Below are positions 35,995 to 45,406 of a DNA stretch of 64,000 bases, one piece after another (the first letter of the stretch is position 1; each line of letters opens with the position of its first letter). The DNA is taken from positions 2,568,763 through 2,632,762 of the forward strand of contig NZ_UIGI01000001.1 in NCBI RefSeq assembly GCF_900446255.1, given 5' to 3'. The translations under genes were made by a program, and so were the position numbers. The notes beneath the pieces were generated by a model, which did not search any database, was not told where the DNA came from, and was given only the letters and a program-made list of their open reading frames with translations. Source of the DNA: Buttiauxella agrestis (GTDB lineage Bacteria > Pseudomonadota > Gammaproteobacteria > Enterobacterales > Enterobacteriaceae).

Positions 35995-37320
35995 GTGGCA
36001 AAAACATTATTGCGCAGCGGATGCTTAGATGACTTCCTTTCGCTAGGCGAAAACGGGCAGACAGTATTCGACTCGGCACTACAAATTCGCGAAACATTGC
36101 GCTTACGCAAACAGCAAGCGGTGGTCGATAGCCTGGCGATTCCTCAGCCAAACGATGAAGGCGACCGGGTTGACTGGTACGCGCCCTGCGAGGGTTCAGT
36201 CATCAGTTGGGCTGCGGCCAGTGATGAACAACGCAAAAAAGCGCTGCGCTATCTCGATAATTGCCAGGCCAACGTCGCCTCGCTGATTCAGCGCTGCGGG
36301 CAGTCAGAAAAAACGGCGATTCAACTTTTTGGCTCGTTGCTCGCCAACGCGTTGCAGTTTCCTGGCAGCCAGCATGTTTACCTGGTTGATGGCAAACCGG
36401 TGCTGACGTTTTGGGGATTTGTCAGCCTTAACAATAGCGCCCGCCCTGACCCGCTCGATTGCTTACGTATTACCGAAGAACACGAACCGGCTATCGAGTT
36501 CCTTCCGGAGCCACCACCCGCCGCACCGCCCGTTATCGTATTGACTGAGCCGGATGAACCGCTGTATTCGATAGCCGCGCCCCCCCCCCCTGCACCGTTG
36601 CCAGAATTACCGCCGCAGCCTGCGCCAGTCGAAGAATCCGTCACACCTGCGGCAGTGAAAAAACAAAAACGCTGGATATGGCCCGTTGCGGCGGCCATCG
36701 TTGCGGCTATCGCGGCACCAGTTTCCTATTTTGTGGTATCGGCTCCCCACGCCGAGCCTTTAGCGCAGAAAGTTGAAGACGTTAAACCGCAAGCCATTGC
36801 CCCTGCGCCGATGCAGGCTCAACCCGTTGTCGAGCATGTTTCCACGCTGCCTGTTGCCCAGGCCGCTGTTGTCGAAGCGCCCGCACCCGAACCAGAGCCG
36901 GTTGTCATCGCCGCAACGGCGCCCGCCGACGTACCCAAAGGTGCGCTGATTTTACCCGCCGACGCGCTAAAAGTCGGCTCGACAAAATTCCTCAACGGCA
37001 GCTGGCGCGTCGCCATCAATATCAAAGATTCCATCACCGGCAAACCGCCGACGCTGCGTTACCAAATCGCCAATAACAAAGGCAATGTGCGCCTGGTGCA
37101 TGGCGACAATATCGTCTGCAAAGCGGAAGTGTTTTCCGGCCTGATGCAGTCCGGCACGTTGATGATCAAAACCCGTGGCAATGCGCGTTGCAGCGATGGT
37201 TCACGTTATCCGCTGCCGGAAATCTCCTGCAAGCCCGACGAGAACGATGTGGCTCAGTGCAGTGGGCGCTACGACGGCGACACCGTGGTGCCTGTGACAT
37301 TTAAAAAAGTGAGTGATTAA
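35995..37320 (+). CDS. srfA: SrfA family protein, membrane anchored
   Basis: First gene of srfABC, a conserved enterobacterial cluster named from SsrB-regulated genes of Salmonella; molecular role unresolved. 441 residues: a globular cytoplasmic N-terminus (1-160), a Pro/Glu-rich linker, one membrane helix (about 225-247, WIWPVAAAIVAAIAAPVSYF), a second Pro-rich stretch and a cysteine-containing extracytoplasmic C-terminus (320-441). The start is GTG with AGGA upstream. A run of 11 C residues (36580-36590) encodes part of the first linker and could slip. srfB follows after 2 bp. Confidence 0.85.
   Translation: MAKTLLRSGCLDDFLSLGENGQTVFDSALQIRETLRLRKQQAVVDSLAIPQPNDEGDRVDWYAPCEGSVISWAAASDEQRKKALRYLDNCQANVASLIQRCGQSEKTAIQLFGSLLANALQFPGSQHVYLVDGKPVLTFWGFVSLNNSARPDPLDCLRITEEHEPAIEFLPEPPPAAPPVIVLTEPDEPLYSIAAPPPPAPLPELPPQPAPVEESVTPAAVKKQKRWIWPVAAAIVAAIAAPVSYFVVSAPHAEPLAQKVEDVKPQAIAPAPMQAQPVVEHVSTLPVAQAAVVEAPAPEPEPVVIAATAPADVPKGALILPADALKVGSTKFLNGSWRVAINIKDSITGKPPTLRYQIANNKGNVRLVHGDNIVCKAEVFSGLMQSGTLMIKTRGNARCSDGSRYPLPEISCKPDENDVAQCSGRYDGDTVVPVTFKKVSD
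36580..36590 (+). repeat. 11-base poly-C tract in srfA
   Basis: Homopolymer of 11 C within the Pro-rich linker (about residue 195). A change of one or two bases would shift the frame and remove the membrane helix and C-terminal domain. Confidence 0.95.
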
Positions 37321-37322
37321 CC

Positions 37323-40295
37323 ATGTTTGCCACTTTGTATCCGTATAAGCCGAGCGTGACGCTCATTAAAGACAGCGGCATTCAGTTCCTGGATTTCGGA
37401 CTGGCACCTCAGCCAAACGCTCCACATACCGGGCGTTTTGTGCGTAAAACCGCCAACGGCCCACTGCTGCGCCTGGATTATGATGTCATTCCGGGCAAAT
37501 TTACCCTGCCAGGGGCTTCGGGCTCCGCTCCTGAAGTTGTGAAACCCGAAAGCACGATTACGCTGGGCCATTCGCTGAAACTGCTCGATAAAACCTGGCT
37601 ACCGCTGCCGTTCCTGCGCTTTAACCCGCCGCGCACCTTTGTTGGCGGGCCGCACAACTGGGCGCGTGTGCAGATTCGTTGCCTCGAAACGCCGGACTCC
37701 GCAGGCAATACGGTGCGAATCACAATTGCGCTGGATACCAAAATCCTCGCGGACGACAACCCGGCAGCGCATCTGGCTCCGACGCTCAATGATGTACGCA
37801 ACGGCGCGCGTTTTGCTCTTGCCTGGCAAAACGAAGAGATCAACGACTTTATCGACCAGACCTGGGTCGATGGCTGGCTGCGCGAAGTGTTCACCCAATT
37901 TGCCACGCGCAATGAATCCCGAACCGAACGTGAAATCAGCAACGCGCTGAAAACGTTCGAATATCAGGCGCATTATCTCAATATTATCGAGATGCTCGGT
38001 GCGCAACTGGCGGTGCCAGAGGTCAAAATCGTCACCGCCACGCTACAAGCCCCGGCGATCCCGGTCGATCTGGTGCTGGATGTCGGCAACACCCATACCT
38101 GCGGCGTGTTGATTGAAGATCACGGCGAAGCCAATGACGGCCTGCGCCAGACTGCCGAGCTGCAAATTCGCTCACTCAGCGAACCGCAAACCATCAACGA
38201 AGCGATGTTCACCAGTCGTCTTGAGTTCTCAGAAGCTAAGTTCGGCAAACAACACTTCTCGGTAGAAAGTGGCCGCGACGATGCGTTTGTCTGGCCGTCT
38301 ATTGCCCGTGTGGGTGACGAAGCCCGCAGCATGGCCTCCGCCCGTTTAGGCACCGACGGCGCAAGCGGCATCTCCAGCCCGCGCCGTTATCTGTGGGACG
38401 AAACGCCTGCCAGCCAGGACTGGCGCTTTAGCCAGATGGGCGTGAAAACTCAGCGCGAACCGCTGGCGACCGCTTATCCCTTAATGAACCTGATGAATGA
38501 CGACGGGCAACCGTTGTATTCGCTGCCGCTTGACGAACGTTTGCCGGTATTTTCACCGCAATACAGCCGCAGTTCGTTAATGACCCTGATGCTGTGCGAA
38601 TTACTGGCGCAGGCGCTGATGCAAATCAACAGCGTCGGTTCGCGGCAGAGCATGGGGCACCTGAACGCGCCACGTCAGCTACGCCATTTAATCCTCACGT
38701 TACCTTCAGCGATGCCAAAACAAGAGCGTGAGATCTTCCGCCAACGCATGCAGGAAGCGGTCGGACTGGTGTGGAAAGCGATGGAATGGCACCCGACCGA
38801 CGACGGTTTTGACAGCGAACGCGATTTCCAGAAAAGCGTCGTTCCGGTGCCTGACGTGCAGATGGAGTGGGACGAAGCGACCTGCGGCCAACTGGTGTGG
38901 CTGTATAACGAAGCGCTGGTGAACTATGCCGGGCAAACCGGCAATTTCTTCCAGAGCCTCGCCCGCCCGGATCGCCAACTGGCCGCAGACGAATTGCCCG
39001 GCAAAACGCTGCGCGTGGCGTCGATTGACATCGGCGGCGGCACGACCGACATGGCTATCACGCAATATCATCTTGATGATGGCGTGGGTAGCAATGTGAA
39101 AATCACCCCGCGCCTGCTGTTCCGCGAAGGTTTTAAAGTCGCAGGCGATGATATTTTGCTGGATGTGATTCAGCGCTGCGTGCTCCCGGCGCTACAGGCG
39201 CAAATTCACCAGGCGGGCGTCGTGGATACCCCAGGTTTAATGACTACGCTGTTCGGCGAGTCCGGGCGAATGGACACTCGCGGCACGCTGCGCCAGCAAA
39301 CTGCGCTACAACTGTTTATTCCACTCGGCCACGCGGTGCTCTCGTTCTGGGAAAATAGCGACCCGGACGACAAACACGCCGCTCTCGAAGCGACATTTGG
39401 CGAACTGCTCACACAACGCCCGACCGATAACGTGATCAATTACGTTCAGCAAGCGGTGCAACACGCGCTGCCTGCCGATGCCCCGGCGTTCGATCTGTTC
39501 AGCGTGCCGCTGCAAGTTGAGTTATCGGCGTTGCAGGACGCGCTGCTCGCCGGGCAATTCACGCTGACCGCCCCGCTGCAAGCCCTGTGCGAAGTGATCA
39601 GCCATTATTGCTGCGATGTGCTGCTGGTGACGGGCCGTCCGGCCTGTTTGCCTGGTGTTCAGGCGCTGCTGCGCTATCAACAGCCCGTTCCGGTGAATCG
39701 CATCGTCTGGCTGGATAACTATCAGACTCATGAATGGTATCCGTTCAGCCAACAAGGCCGTATTGGCAACCCGAAATCGACCGCCGCCGTCGGCGCGATG
39801 TTATGCAGCCTGGCGATGGATCTGCGCCTGCCTGGTTTTAACTTCAAAGCGTCGGATATTCAGGCCTATTCCACCGTGCGTTTCCTCGGCATGCTTGACG
39901 GCAACAACCGACTTGTGGATGAGAACGTCTGGTATCGCGACATCTGCCTGGATGACCCAAAATCGACACTCGATACGCGTCTGCATTTCCCGCTGCGCGG
40001 CAATGCGTGCCTCGGATTCCGGCAGCTTGATGACGCCCGCTGGCCCGCAACGCCGTTGTACACGCTGGCGATCAACTCCCCACAGTTGGCAAAAGCCATT
40101 GCCGGTGAAGGAGTGTTAAACGTGCGCCTGCAACAAACCCGCGAAGCCGATGCTTTCGTGCTGGCAGAAGCCTGGTTGCAGGACGGCAGCAAAGTGCCGC
40201 TTAATCAGCTGAGTTTTAAATTGAATACCCTGGCAGGAAGCTATAGCGGTGCCAGCCATTACTGGATTGACAGCGGGAGCGTGTACCAAAAATGA
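37323..40295 (+). CDS. srfB: SrfB family protein, actin/HSP70-like ATPase
   Basis: 990 residues. Two ATPase signatures of the actin/HSP70 fold can be read: phosphate 1 (VDLVLDVGNTHTCGVLI, about residue 247) and phosphate 2 (ASIDIGGGTTDMAI, about residue 565), with an ACLPGVQALL adenosine-type loop near 775. No membrane helix. The family is annotated 'virulence factor SrfB' without known activity. It lies between membrane protein SrfA and SrfC; its stop overlaps the srfC start (ATGA), so the three are made together. I infer nucleotide-driven assembly or chaperone activity. Confidence 0.88.
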   Translation: MFATLYPYKPSVTLIKDSGIQFLDFGLAPQPNAPHTGRFVRKTANGPLLRLDYDVIPGKFTLPGASGSAPEVVKPESTITLGHSLKLLDKTWLPLPFLRFNPPRTFVGGPHNWARVQIRCLETPDSAGNTVRITIALDTKILADDNPAAHLAPTLNDVRNGARFALAWQNEEINDFIDQTWVDGWLREVFTQFATRNESRTEREISNALKTFEYQAHYLNIIEMLGAQLAVPEVKIVTATLQAPAIPVDLVLDVGNTHTCGVLIEDHGEANDGLRQTAELQIRSLSEPQTINEAMFTSRLEFSEAKFGKQHFSVESGRDDAFVWPSIARVGDEARSMASARLGTDGASGISSPRRYLWDETPASQDWRFSQMGVKTQREPLATAYPLMNLMNDDGQPLYSLPLDERLPVFSPQYSRSSLMTLMLCELLAQALMQINSVGSRQSMGHLNAPRQLRHLILTLPSAMPKQEREIFRQRMQEAVGLVWKAMEWHPTDDGFDSERDFQKSVVPVPDVQMEWDEATCGQLVWLYNEALVNYAGQTGNFFQSLARPDRQLAADELPGKTLRVASIDIGGGTTDMAITQYHLDDGVGSNVKITPRLLFREGFKVAGDDILLDVIQRCVLPALQAQIHQAGVVDTPGLMTTLFGESGRMDTRGTLRQQTALQLFIPLGHAVLSFWENSDPDDKHAALEATFGELLTQRPTDNVINYVQQAVQHALPADAPAFDLFSVPLQVELSALQDALLAGQFTLTAPLQALCEVISHYCCDVLLVTGRPACLPGVQALLRYQQPVPVNRIVWLDNYQTHEWYPFSQQGRIGNPKSTAAVGAMLCSLAMDLRLPGFNFKASDIQAYSTVRFLGMLDGNNRLVDENVWYRDICLDDPKSTLDTRLHFPLRGNACLGFRQLDDARWPATPLYTLAINSPQLAKAIAGEGVLNVRLQQTREADAFVLAEAWLQDGSKVPLNQLSFKLNTLAGSYSGASHYWIDSGSVYQK

Positions 40296-42427
40296 AGCCA
40301 ATAACCTCAACGCTGCACCCTCTGGTGGATTGGATCCAGCAAACTCGCCAGTCCGTACCGCGGATTGAAAATGAAGCCGATGGTCTGTTGCAAAAGTTGG
40401 CTGTGCTTCAGAATCGCCAGCAACATATAGATTTGCAGGCGGAGCAACCACTAACCATTGGCCTTTATGGCCACTCGGTTTCTGGTAAACATCATTTGTT
40501 GACCATGCTTTTGGGCGATCATCATGACCGCATTGAAATCTCGCTTGGCGGCAAAGTGCTGGATTACCTGACGCACATTAATCCCGGCCATGCACCGAAC
40601 GTTGCCGTACGCTTTACGCGCCGTGAATTGCCCATTGCCGAACACTATCCGTTGCTGATTACCCTTTGTAGCAACTCCACGCTGGCGCAGCGTTTGATTC
40701 GCCAGTATCACGCTGAACCGGGCGCACGATTTGCCCGCCACGAAGCGATCGCCGCGAGACTCAAAGAGCTTCAGGTTCGCCGCCAGACGCAATCGACAGC
40801 AGCGATAACGCAACTACAAGTCTCTGATATCGCACAGACTTACCAACAGGTGGTGCGCCGCCAGCATCATCTTGAAAATGCCCTGTGGCAGCAAATCGCC
40901 GATCTGCTGCCGTGGTTGAATTGTGCGGATCAAGCCGCGTTGCTGGCCCCGCTTTGGGGCGATAACAGTGCAATCACCGCGCAGTGGCAACACCTGGCCG
41001 AAACGCTGCATCATCTGGGGAATGCCCAACAGGTTTTAGCCCCGGCAAGCCTTTTGGTAGACACGTTCTTATTGCCGGTTGAAGGTTTCCTGATTCCTGG
41101 AACACCGGATGAGCCCGAAATGGGTGCGGACGTCATGGTCTGCCCGCTTTTCAACCATGAAATCGGCTCGCAAGTCAGCCTGGCGCAGCGCGATTTACAG
41201 CAACTGTGCGCTGAAATCACGCTCTCGCTCAACCATCAGCCGAAACTGGCTCAGGTCGATGTGGTGGATATTCCCACGATGCAGCTCGACGATTACACGC
41301 CCTGGTTGCAACCCGATAAACTGGTGGTGTGCAATGCCGCCGCCGAACGCGCGGATGTGAACACAGCAGGTAAAATGCTGGCACGTTGGGTGGATAAAAC
41401 CCAGGCCAGCAACGCCACGACACCGGGCCTGATTTGGGCCATTACTCCTGAAGATGCACGCTTTAGCGGTGCTAATCTGGACCACGGCGTGCAAAGAATT
41501 ATCGGCCTGCCGGGTAAACGCTGGGGTACGTTGCAGGCGCTGGATAGCCGTAATATGTACCGCTTGCTGGAATGGCTGGCGGATGCCGTGGTTCCGGCTC
41601 AGCGCACACTGCGCATTGAGATGTTACAGGCCGCGCTGAACCAGGAAATCAGCACCCTGTTCTCGCCCGTTATCGACGCTGACAATATCACCCCGGAGCG
41701 TGCGCGTTCCCAGGCCGAAGAGCTGGTGCGCGCCCTGCAAGCCAACGCGGCCCAGCACGGTGAATTGCTCGCCAGCCTGATGCCTGAACGCCAGGCGCTG
41801 CAACAGCGCTGGTTAAGCCATCAACAATCCCGCATCCAACAACCTGCTGATTTCAGGCTTGATATCGACCTGTTTGCAGACGATGACGGCCACGACGAGC
41901 CGAATCACGCCCCGGACAGTTTTGCCAGCGTGGTGCATTTGCTGTGGGTGAACCATCTACGCCAACTGGCCGCACGCCACGAAGTCGCCCAACTATCCGG
42001 GCTGGATAACACCCAACTCCAGGCGCTTTGCCAGTTGCTGATTGTCGCCAGTTATCGCCTGAAATTACCGGAACAACTGGAAAACGCGCTGCGCCACAGC
42101 GACGGCAGCATGGCGCAGGAAATCACCTGCGTGAGCGCCGTACTGGGTGATTTTGTCAGTTGGTTGGGTTACGCGCATATCGAACCGACACTGCGCCCGG
42201 CAAGCCGCATCAACAAAGGCTCGCCGGTATTTGCACCGCTTAAACAGGCAACCGCTAATGTGCGCCTGGTACGTCTGGGCGAACAACCGGCGCGCGGTAA
42301 CACCATTTATGTGTACGACTGGCTGGTGGCGTTATACGCCCGCGCCGTGGAAAACATCGGTTATCGCCATCCGCTGGATGTGAGTGATGTGCAGAAAAAA
42401 GCGCTGAAAGATCTGTTGGCTTTGTAG
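40292..42427 (+). CDS. srfC: SrfC family protein, P-loop GTPase-like
   Basis: 711 residues, last gene of srfABC. Residues 57-68 read GLYGHSVSGKHH, a Walker A loop of the G-x4-GK form but with His67 where Ser/Thr normally binds magnesium. The next stretch is a Gln/Arg-rich helical region, and DVVDIPTM (about residue 325) could serve as the G3/Walker B strand. The general layout recalls large GTPases of the dynamin type, but this is inference. A perfect hairpin follows at 42498-42526. Confidence 0.86.
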   Translation: MKPITSTLHPLVDWIQQTRQSVPRIENEADGLLQKLAVLQNRQQHIDLQAEQPLTIGLYGHSVSGKHHLLTMLLGDHHDRIEISLGGKVLDYLTHINPGHAPNVAVRFTRRELPIAEHYPLLITLCSNSTLAQRLIRQYHAEPGARFARHEAIAARLKELQVRRQTQSTAAITQLQVSDIAQTYQQVVRRQHHLENALWQQIADLLPWLNCADQAALLAPLWGDNSAITAQWQHLAETLHHLGNAQQVLAPASLLVDTFLLPVEGFLIPGTPDEPEMGADVMVCPLFNHEIGSQVSLAQRDLQQLCAEITLSLNHQPKLAQVDVVDIPTMQLDDYTPWLQPDKLVVCNAAAERADVNTAGKMLARWVDKTQASNATTPGLIWAITPEDARFSGANLDHGVQRIIGLPGKRWGTLQALDSRNMYRLLEWLADAVVPAQRTLRIEMLQAALNQEISTLFSPVIDADNITPERARSQAEELVRALQANAAQHGELLASLMPERQALQQRWLSHQQSRIQQPADFRLDIDLFADDDGHDEPNHAPDSFASVVHLLWVNHLRQLAARHEVAQLSGLDNTQLQALCQLLIVASYRLKLPEQLENALRHSDGSMAQEITCVSAVLGDFVSWLGYAHIEPTLRPASRINKGSPVFAPLKQATANVRLVRLGEQPARGNTIYVYDWLVALYARAVENIGYRHPLDVSDVQKKALKDLLAL

Positions 42428-42497
42428 GATTAGGGAGAAAACAAGGCTGATATTATCCCACTCAAAAAGCCTATTTTTACAACACAAAAGTCTCTCC

Positions 42498-42526
42498 GGT
42501 TGCCGGAGCAATCACATCCGGCAACC
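42498..42526. terminator. Hairpin between srfC and the NmrA gene
   Basis: Perfect 10-bp stem GGTTGCCGGA / TCCGGCAACC with a 9-nt loop between convergent genes, no T-run. Confidence 0.5.
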
Positions 42527-42604
42527 ATAATCGTCCCCAGGTTTATCTCACCCGACCACAAAAATCTCTCGCTGACCTCCACAGACAAACGGCTATAACA
42601 TCCC

Positions 42605-43570
42605 TCACCCACCAAAAGAACGCCCTTCACCCTGCCAACCCGTGGTTTGCAGGAATTGCTCCCAGGTTAATGCCTGTGCGTTAATCTCCCGGCTCCACAA
42701 CAAATCACGATCTTCGCGGAAATAGCCAAAATCAAACGCGTATTTTGCCATGCCGACAATTTCCGCCGTTAAGCCAGGCATGCCGGAATAGGACGGGAAA
42801 TGGTGCAGCAATTCGTCGCGCGTAATTGCCGGACGGTACTGCGCTTTTATACCGGTTACACGGGTGAAGGTTTCCACCATTTCTCCTGGGGAAAGAATTT
42901 CTCCAATAATGGGCAGTGCGCATCCTGCGTATTTATCCTGGTTATCAAAAATCTCCAGCACTGCCGGGCCTGTTGCGGTTAGCGGGTCGACAAACGGTGC
43001 ACGGAAATCTTCAGGCAAATAGATCGGGAAAACTAACGTGTCACCTTCTTGATACGGTGGGTAATACTCCAACAAATTGGTATAAAAGAACGCCATATAA
43101 ATAAATGAATGGGTGATGGGCAGTGTACGAATGTATTCCTCAACAAGGGCTTTATCAGTGAAATGCGGCACCCATATTTTGCCACCCGTAATGCTATCAA
43201 CATTCTCAAGGCTTGAGAAAACCACGTGCCGCACGCCCGCTTCAACTGCCGCATCGGCCATTTCCTTACCTAATTGCGTTTCATTTGTTGGGGCGTATGG
43301 CGCGTCTGGCGGGATACCCGGCGTCATCATGAATACCCCATCAGCCCCTTCAAATGCCCGAATAAATTCCGCTTTGTGTCCGATTTCTAGCGGCACCTGA
43401 ACCAGTTCCGCTCCCAAACTTGCCAGTTCTTGTGCCTCAGGTGAGTCCACCCGACGGGTTAACCCACGAACGCGGTAACGCTGGCTTTGCAGTAAAGAAC
43501 GCACCACGCTGCGCCCCTGTTTGCTCAGCGCGCCGACAACGGTAATCAGTGGTTTGGTATTCGATGACAT
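42605..43570 (-). CDS. NmrA-like NAD(P)-binding protein
   Basis: 321-residue atypical short-chain dehydrogenase of the NmrA/HSCARG group. The N-terminal ITVVGALSKQGRSVVRSLL is the Rossmann strand with the GxxGxxG pattern altered to GALSKQG. It lacks the Tyr-x3-Lys pair, so it may sense the redox state of NADPH rather than catalyse. Conserved HVVFSSLENVD segment near residue 115. The LysR gene is divergent, 94 bp away, and is the probable regulator. Confidence 0.84.
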   Translation of the reverse strand: MSSNTKPLITVVGALSKQGRSVVRSLLQSQRYRVRGLTRRVDSPEAQELASLGAELVQVPLEIGHKAEFIRAFEGADGVFMMTPGIPPDAPYAPTNETQLGKEMADAAVEAGVRHVVFSSLENVDSITGGKIWVPHFTDKALVEEYIRTLPITHSFIYMAFFYTNLLEYYPPYQEGDTLVFPIYLPEDFRAPFVDPLTATGPAVLEIFDNQDKYAGCALPIIGEILSPGEMVETFTRVTGIKAQYRPAITRDELLHHFPSYSGMPGLTAEIVGMAKYAFDFGYFREDRDLLWSREINAQALTWEQFLQTTGWQGEGRSFGG

Positions 43571-43664
43571 TTTCTTTCTCCTGATGATTCACTGTGTGGC
43601 TTGAATTATCAGGACAACTAAGCGATAAGAGAAATCGATTGTTTTTTACTTAGGAATCCACCTG

Positions 43665-44573
43665 ATGGATACCACACGCATAGATTTGAATTTATTGCTG
43701 ACCCTTGAAGCGCTGCTCGCCGAACAGAACGTGACAAAAGCCGCTGCAAGGTTGCACCTTAGCCAGCCGGCGGTCAGCGCCCAGCTCAATCGCCTGCGGG
43801 ATTTGTTTGATGACCCGTTGCTGCTGCCCGCAAGGCGCGGTATGACGCCAACCGCTAAAGCGCTTGAGTTGATTGTCCCGGTGCGCGAGTCACTGGAAAA
43901 ACTGCGCCATACGTTGCATTCGCACCGAGATTTTTATCCTCAGCACGCGAGCCTGACGGTAACCATAGCCTGTACTGACTACATTCAGGCCGCTCTGGTG
44001 ATGCCACTGGTGCTGGCTCTGCGCCAGAAAGCGCCTGGCGTGCGCATCGCGGTTCGTCATCTGGATATGGCGCAGTTAGACCACCAGCTTGCCAGCGGTG
44101 AAGTGGATCTGGTCTTTGCTTCTCATGACTCTTTCCGCACACATTTACGCACCACGCATCTGTTTAATGAAAGCTACGTGTTGATTGGGCGGCGCGACCA
44201 TCCCGCGCTTAAAGCGGATTTGCCACTGGAAGCGTTTGTGAAACTCGAGCATGTCATCGTCTCGCCTTCCGGCGGCAGCTTTACCACGCCGATTGACGAC
44301 GCGCTGGCGGCATTTGGGCACAAACGTAACGTCGTGATGTCGGCCGCGTCATTTTTGTTTATTCCTGAAATTGTCCAGAAAAGCGACCTGGTTGCGTTGA
44401 TTCCGCGACGCTTGTTACAGGTGCTCTCGGCACAGCTTGCTGTCATAGAATTACCCTGGCTCGCCGAGCAATTTGATATATGCCTGATCTGGCATGAACG
44501 CAGCCACAGCCACGCCGGGCACCGCTGGGTGAGAGAGTTGATTGTTGAGATGAATAGCGAAACCGAATCTTAA
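43665..44573 (+). CDS. LysR-family regulator
   Basis: 302-residue LysR protein; helix-turn-helix at residues ~7-60 (LTLEALLAEQNVTKAAARLHLSQPAVSAQLNRLR) and effector domain of the NodD/NahR-like group (ACTDYIQAALVMPLVLALRQKAPGVRIAVRHLD). It is probably the controller of the divergent NmrA-like gene. A perfect hairpin separates its end from the convergent AraC gene. Confidence 0.88.
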   Translation: MDTTRIDLNLLLTLEALLAEQNVTKAAARLHLSQPAVSAQLNRLRDLFDDPLLLPARRGMTPTAKALELIVPVRESLEKLRHTLHSHRDFYPQHASLTVTIACTDYIQAALVMPLVLALRQKAPGVRIAVRHLDMAQLDHQLASGEVDLVFASHDSFRTHLRTTHLFNESYVLIGRRDHPALKADLPLEAFVKLEHVIVSPSGGSFTTPIDDALAAFGHKRNVVMSAASFLFIPEIVQKSDLVALIPRRLLQVLSAQLAVIELPWLAEQFDICLIWHERSHSHAGHRWVRELIVEMNSETES

Positions 44574-44575
44574 AC

Positions 44576-44598
44576 AGTACCCGCGACATGCGGGTACT
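44576..44598. terminator. Bidirectional hairpin, LysR / AraC junction
   Basis: Perfect 9-bp stem AGTACCCGC / GCGGGTACT with loop GACAT between convergent genes. There is no T-run, so termination strength is uncertain. Confidence 0.55.
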
Positions 44599-44602
44599 CT
44601 GC

Positions 44603-45397
44603 TTAACGCACGTTTTTCGGCAAACAGCCGTAATGCTGACGAAACCGGGCAGTAAATCGCGAACTGGAAAGATACCCGCAGCGCGAAGCAATTTCGCCAA
44701 TCGGCAACGTTGTGGTTTGCAATTGTGCCAGCGCAAAGGACATGCGCACCTCTTCGACAATTTGCCGATAACTCCGGGACTCCTGTTGCAGTCGTCTGCG
44801 TAATGTGGATGCGCCTAGCGACAAATGCTGGGCAATCTCTTGCGCCGTCCAGAGTTTTGCTGGCGACATCATGATGATTTGCCGGACTTGTTCGGTTAGA
44901 TTGTAACGGCGCTCGATCAGCAGTGGCCCGGCTAAACCGTCCTGATGAAGGGCCAATAACAGCCCCATCGCCTGATGCTCCTGAAGTTTTGCGGGCAAAT
45001 CATCACGCACGGCGTGCAATAAATTCCCCCACATAAACTTCAGCCCCTGGCTCATTGGCGCGCATAAAGACACGTGCCTGGCAGGAGGATAGTCCTGAAT
45101 ATAGTGTGTTTTAAAGGCGGCCAGTAATTCCGGGGATAACAGTAATAATTCCGAGCGAAATGTACCTTGCGCAGGTTGGTTAATAATCTCCAGCTCCGTA
45201 TTTGCCGGGATAATAATCAGCACGTCAGGCGTTGCCAACAGGCGATTTTCGTCCTGAATAATGACTTTGCTTCCCTGCGTAATATGGCAAATCGCCGGTG
45301 AAAAAAGCTTCACGCGATGCAACCGGTGCAGTTGGCTTGAATAAACCTCTGCCGTCGTCAGATTCTTATGCTGAAAATGTACATCCTGCACCGTCAC
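44603..45397 (-). CDS. AraC-family regulator
   Basis: 264 residues. N-terminal cupin-like ligand domain (CHITQGSKVIIQDENRLLATPDVLIIIPAN) and C-terminal two-HTH AraC domain (TAQEIAQHLSLGASTLRRRLQQESRSYRQIV; IGEIASRCGYLSSSRFTARFRQHYG). The start is GTG at 45397, with AAGGCGG close before it. Only 9 bp separate it from the ybcL gene upstream on the same strand, so the two are probably one transcript. The inducer is unknown. Confidence 0.86.
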   Translation of the reverse strand: MTVQDVHFQHKNLTTAEVYSSQLHRLHRVKLFSPAICHITQGSKVIIQDENRLLATPDVLIIIPANTELEIINQPAQGTFRSELLLLSPELLAAFKTHYIQDYPPARHVSLCAPMSQGLKFMWGNLLHAVRDDLPAKLQEHQAMGLLLALHQDGLAGPLLIERRYNLTEQVRQIIMMSPAKLWTAQEIAQHLSLGASTLRRRLQQESRSYRQIVEEVRMSFALAQLQTTTLPIGEIASRCGYLSSSRFTARFRQHYGCLPKNVR

Positions 45398-45406
45398 ACC
45401 CGCCTT

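Noticed and set aside
35995-42427. Type VI secretion or phage tail locus
   Set aside because: No sheath, VgrG, Hcp or baseplate-like sequences accompany srfABC.
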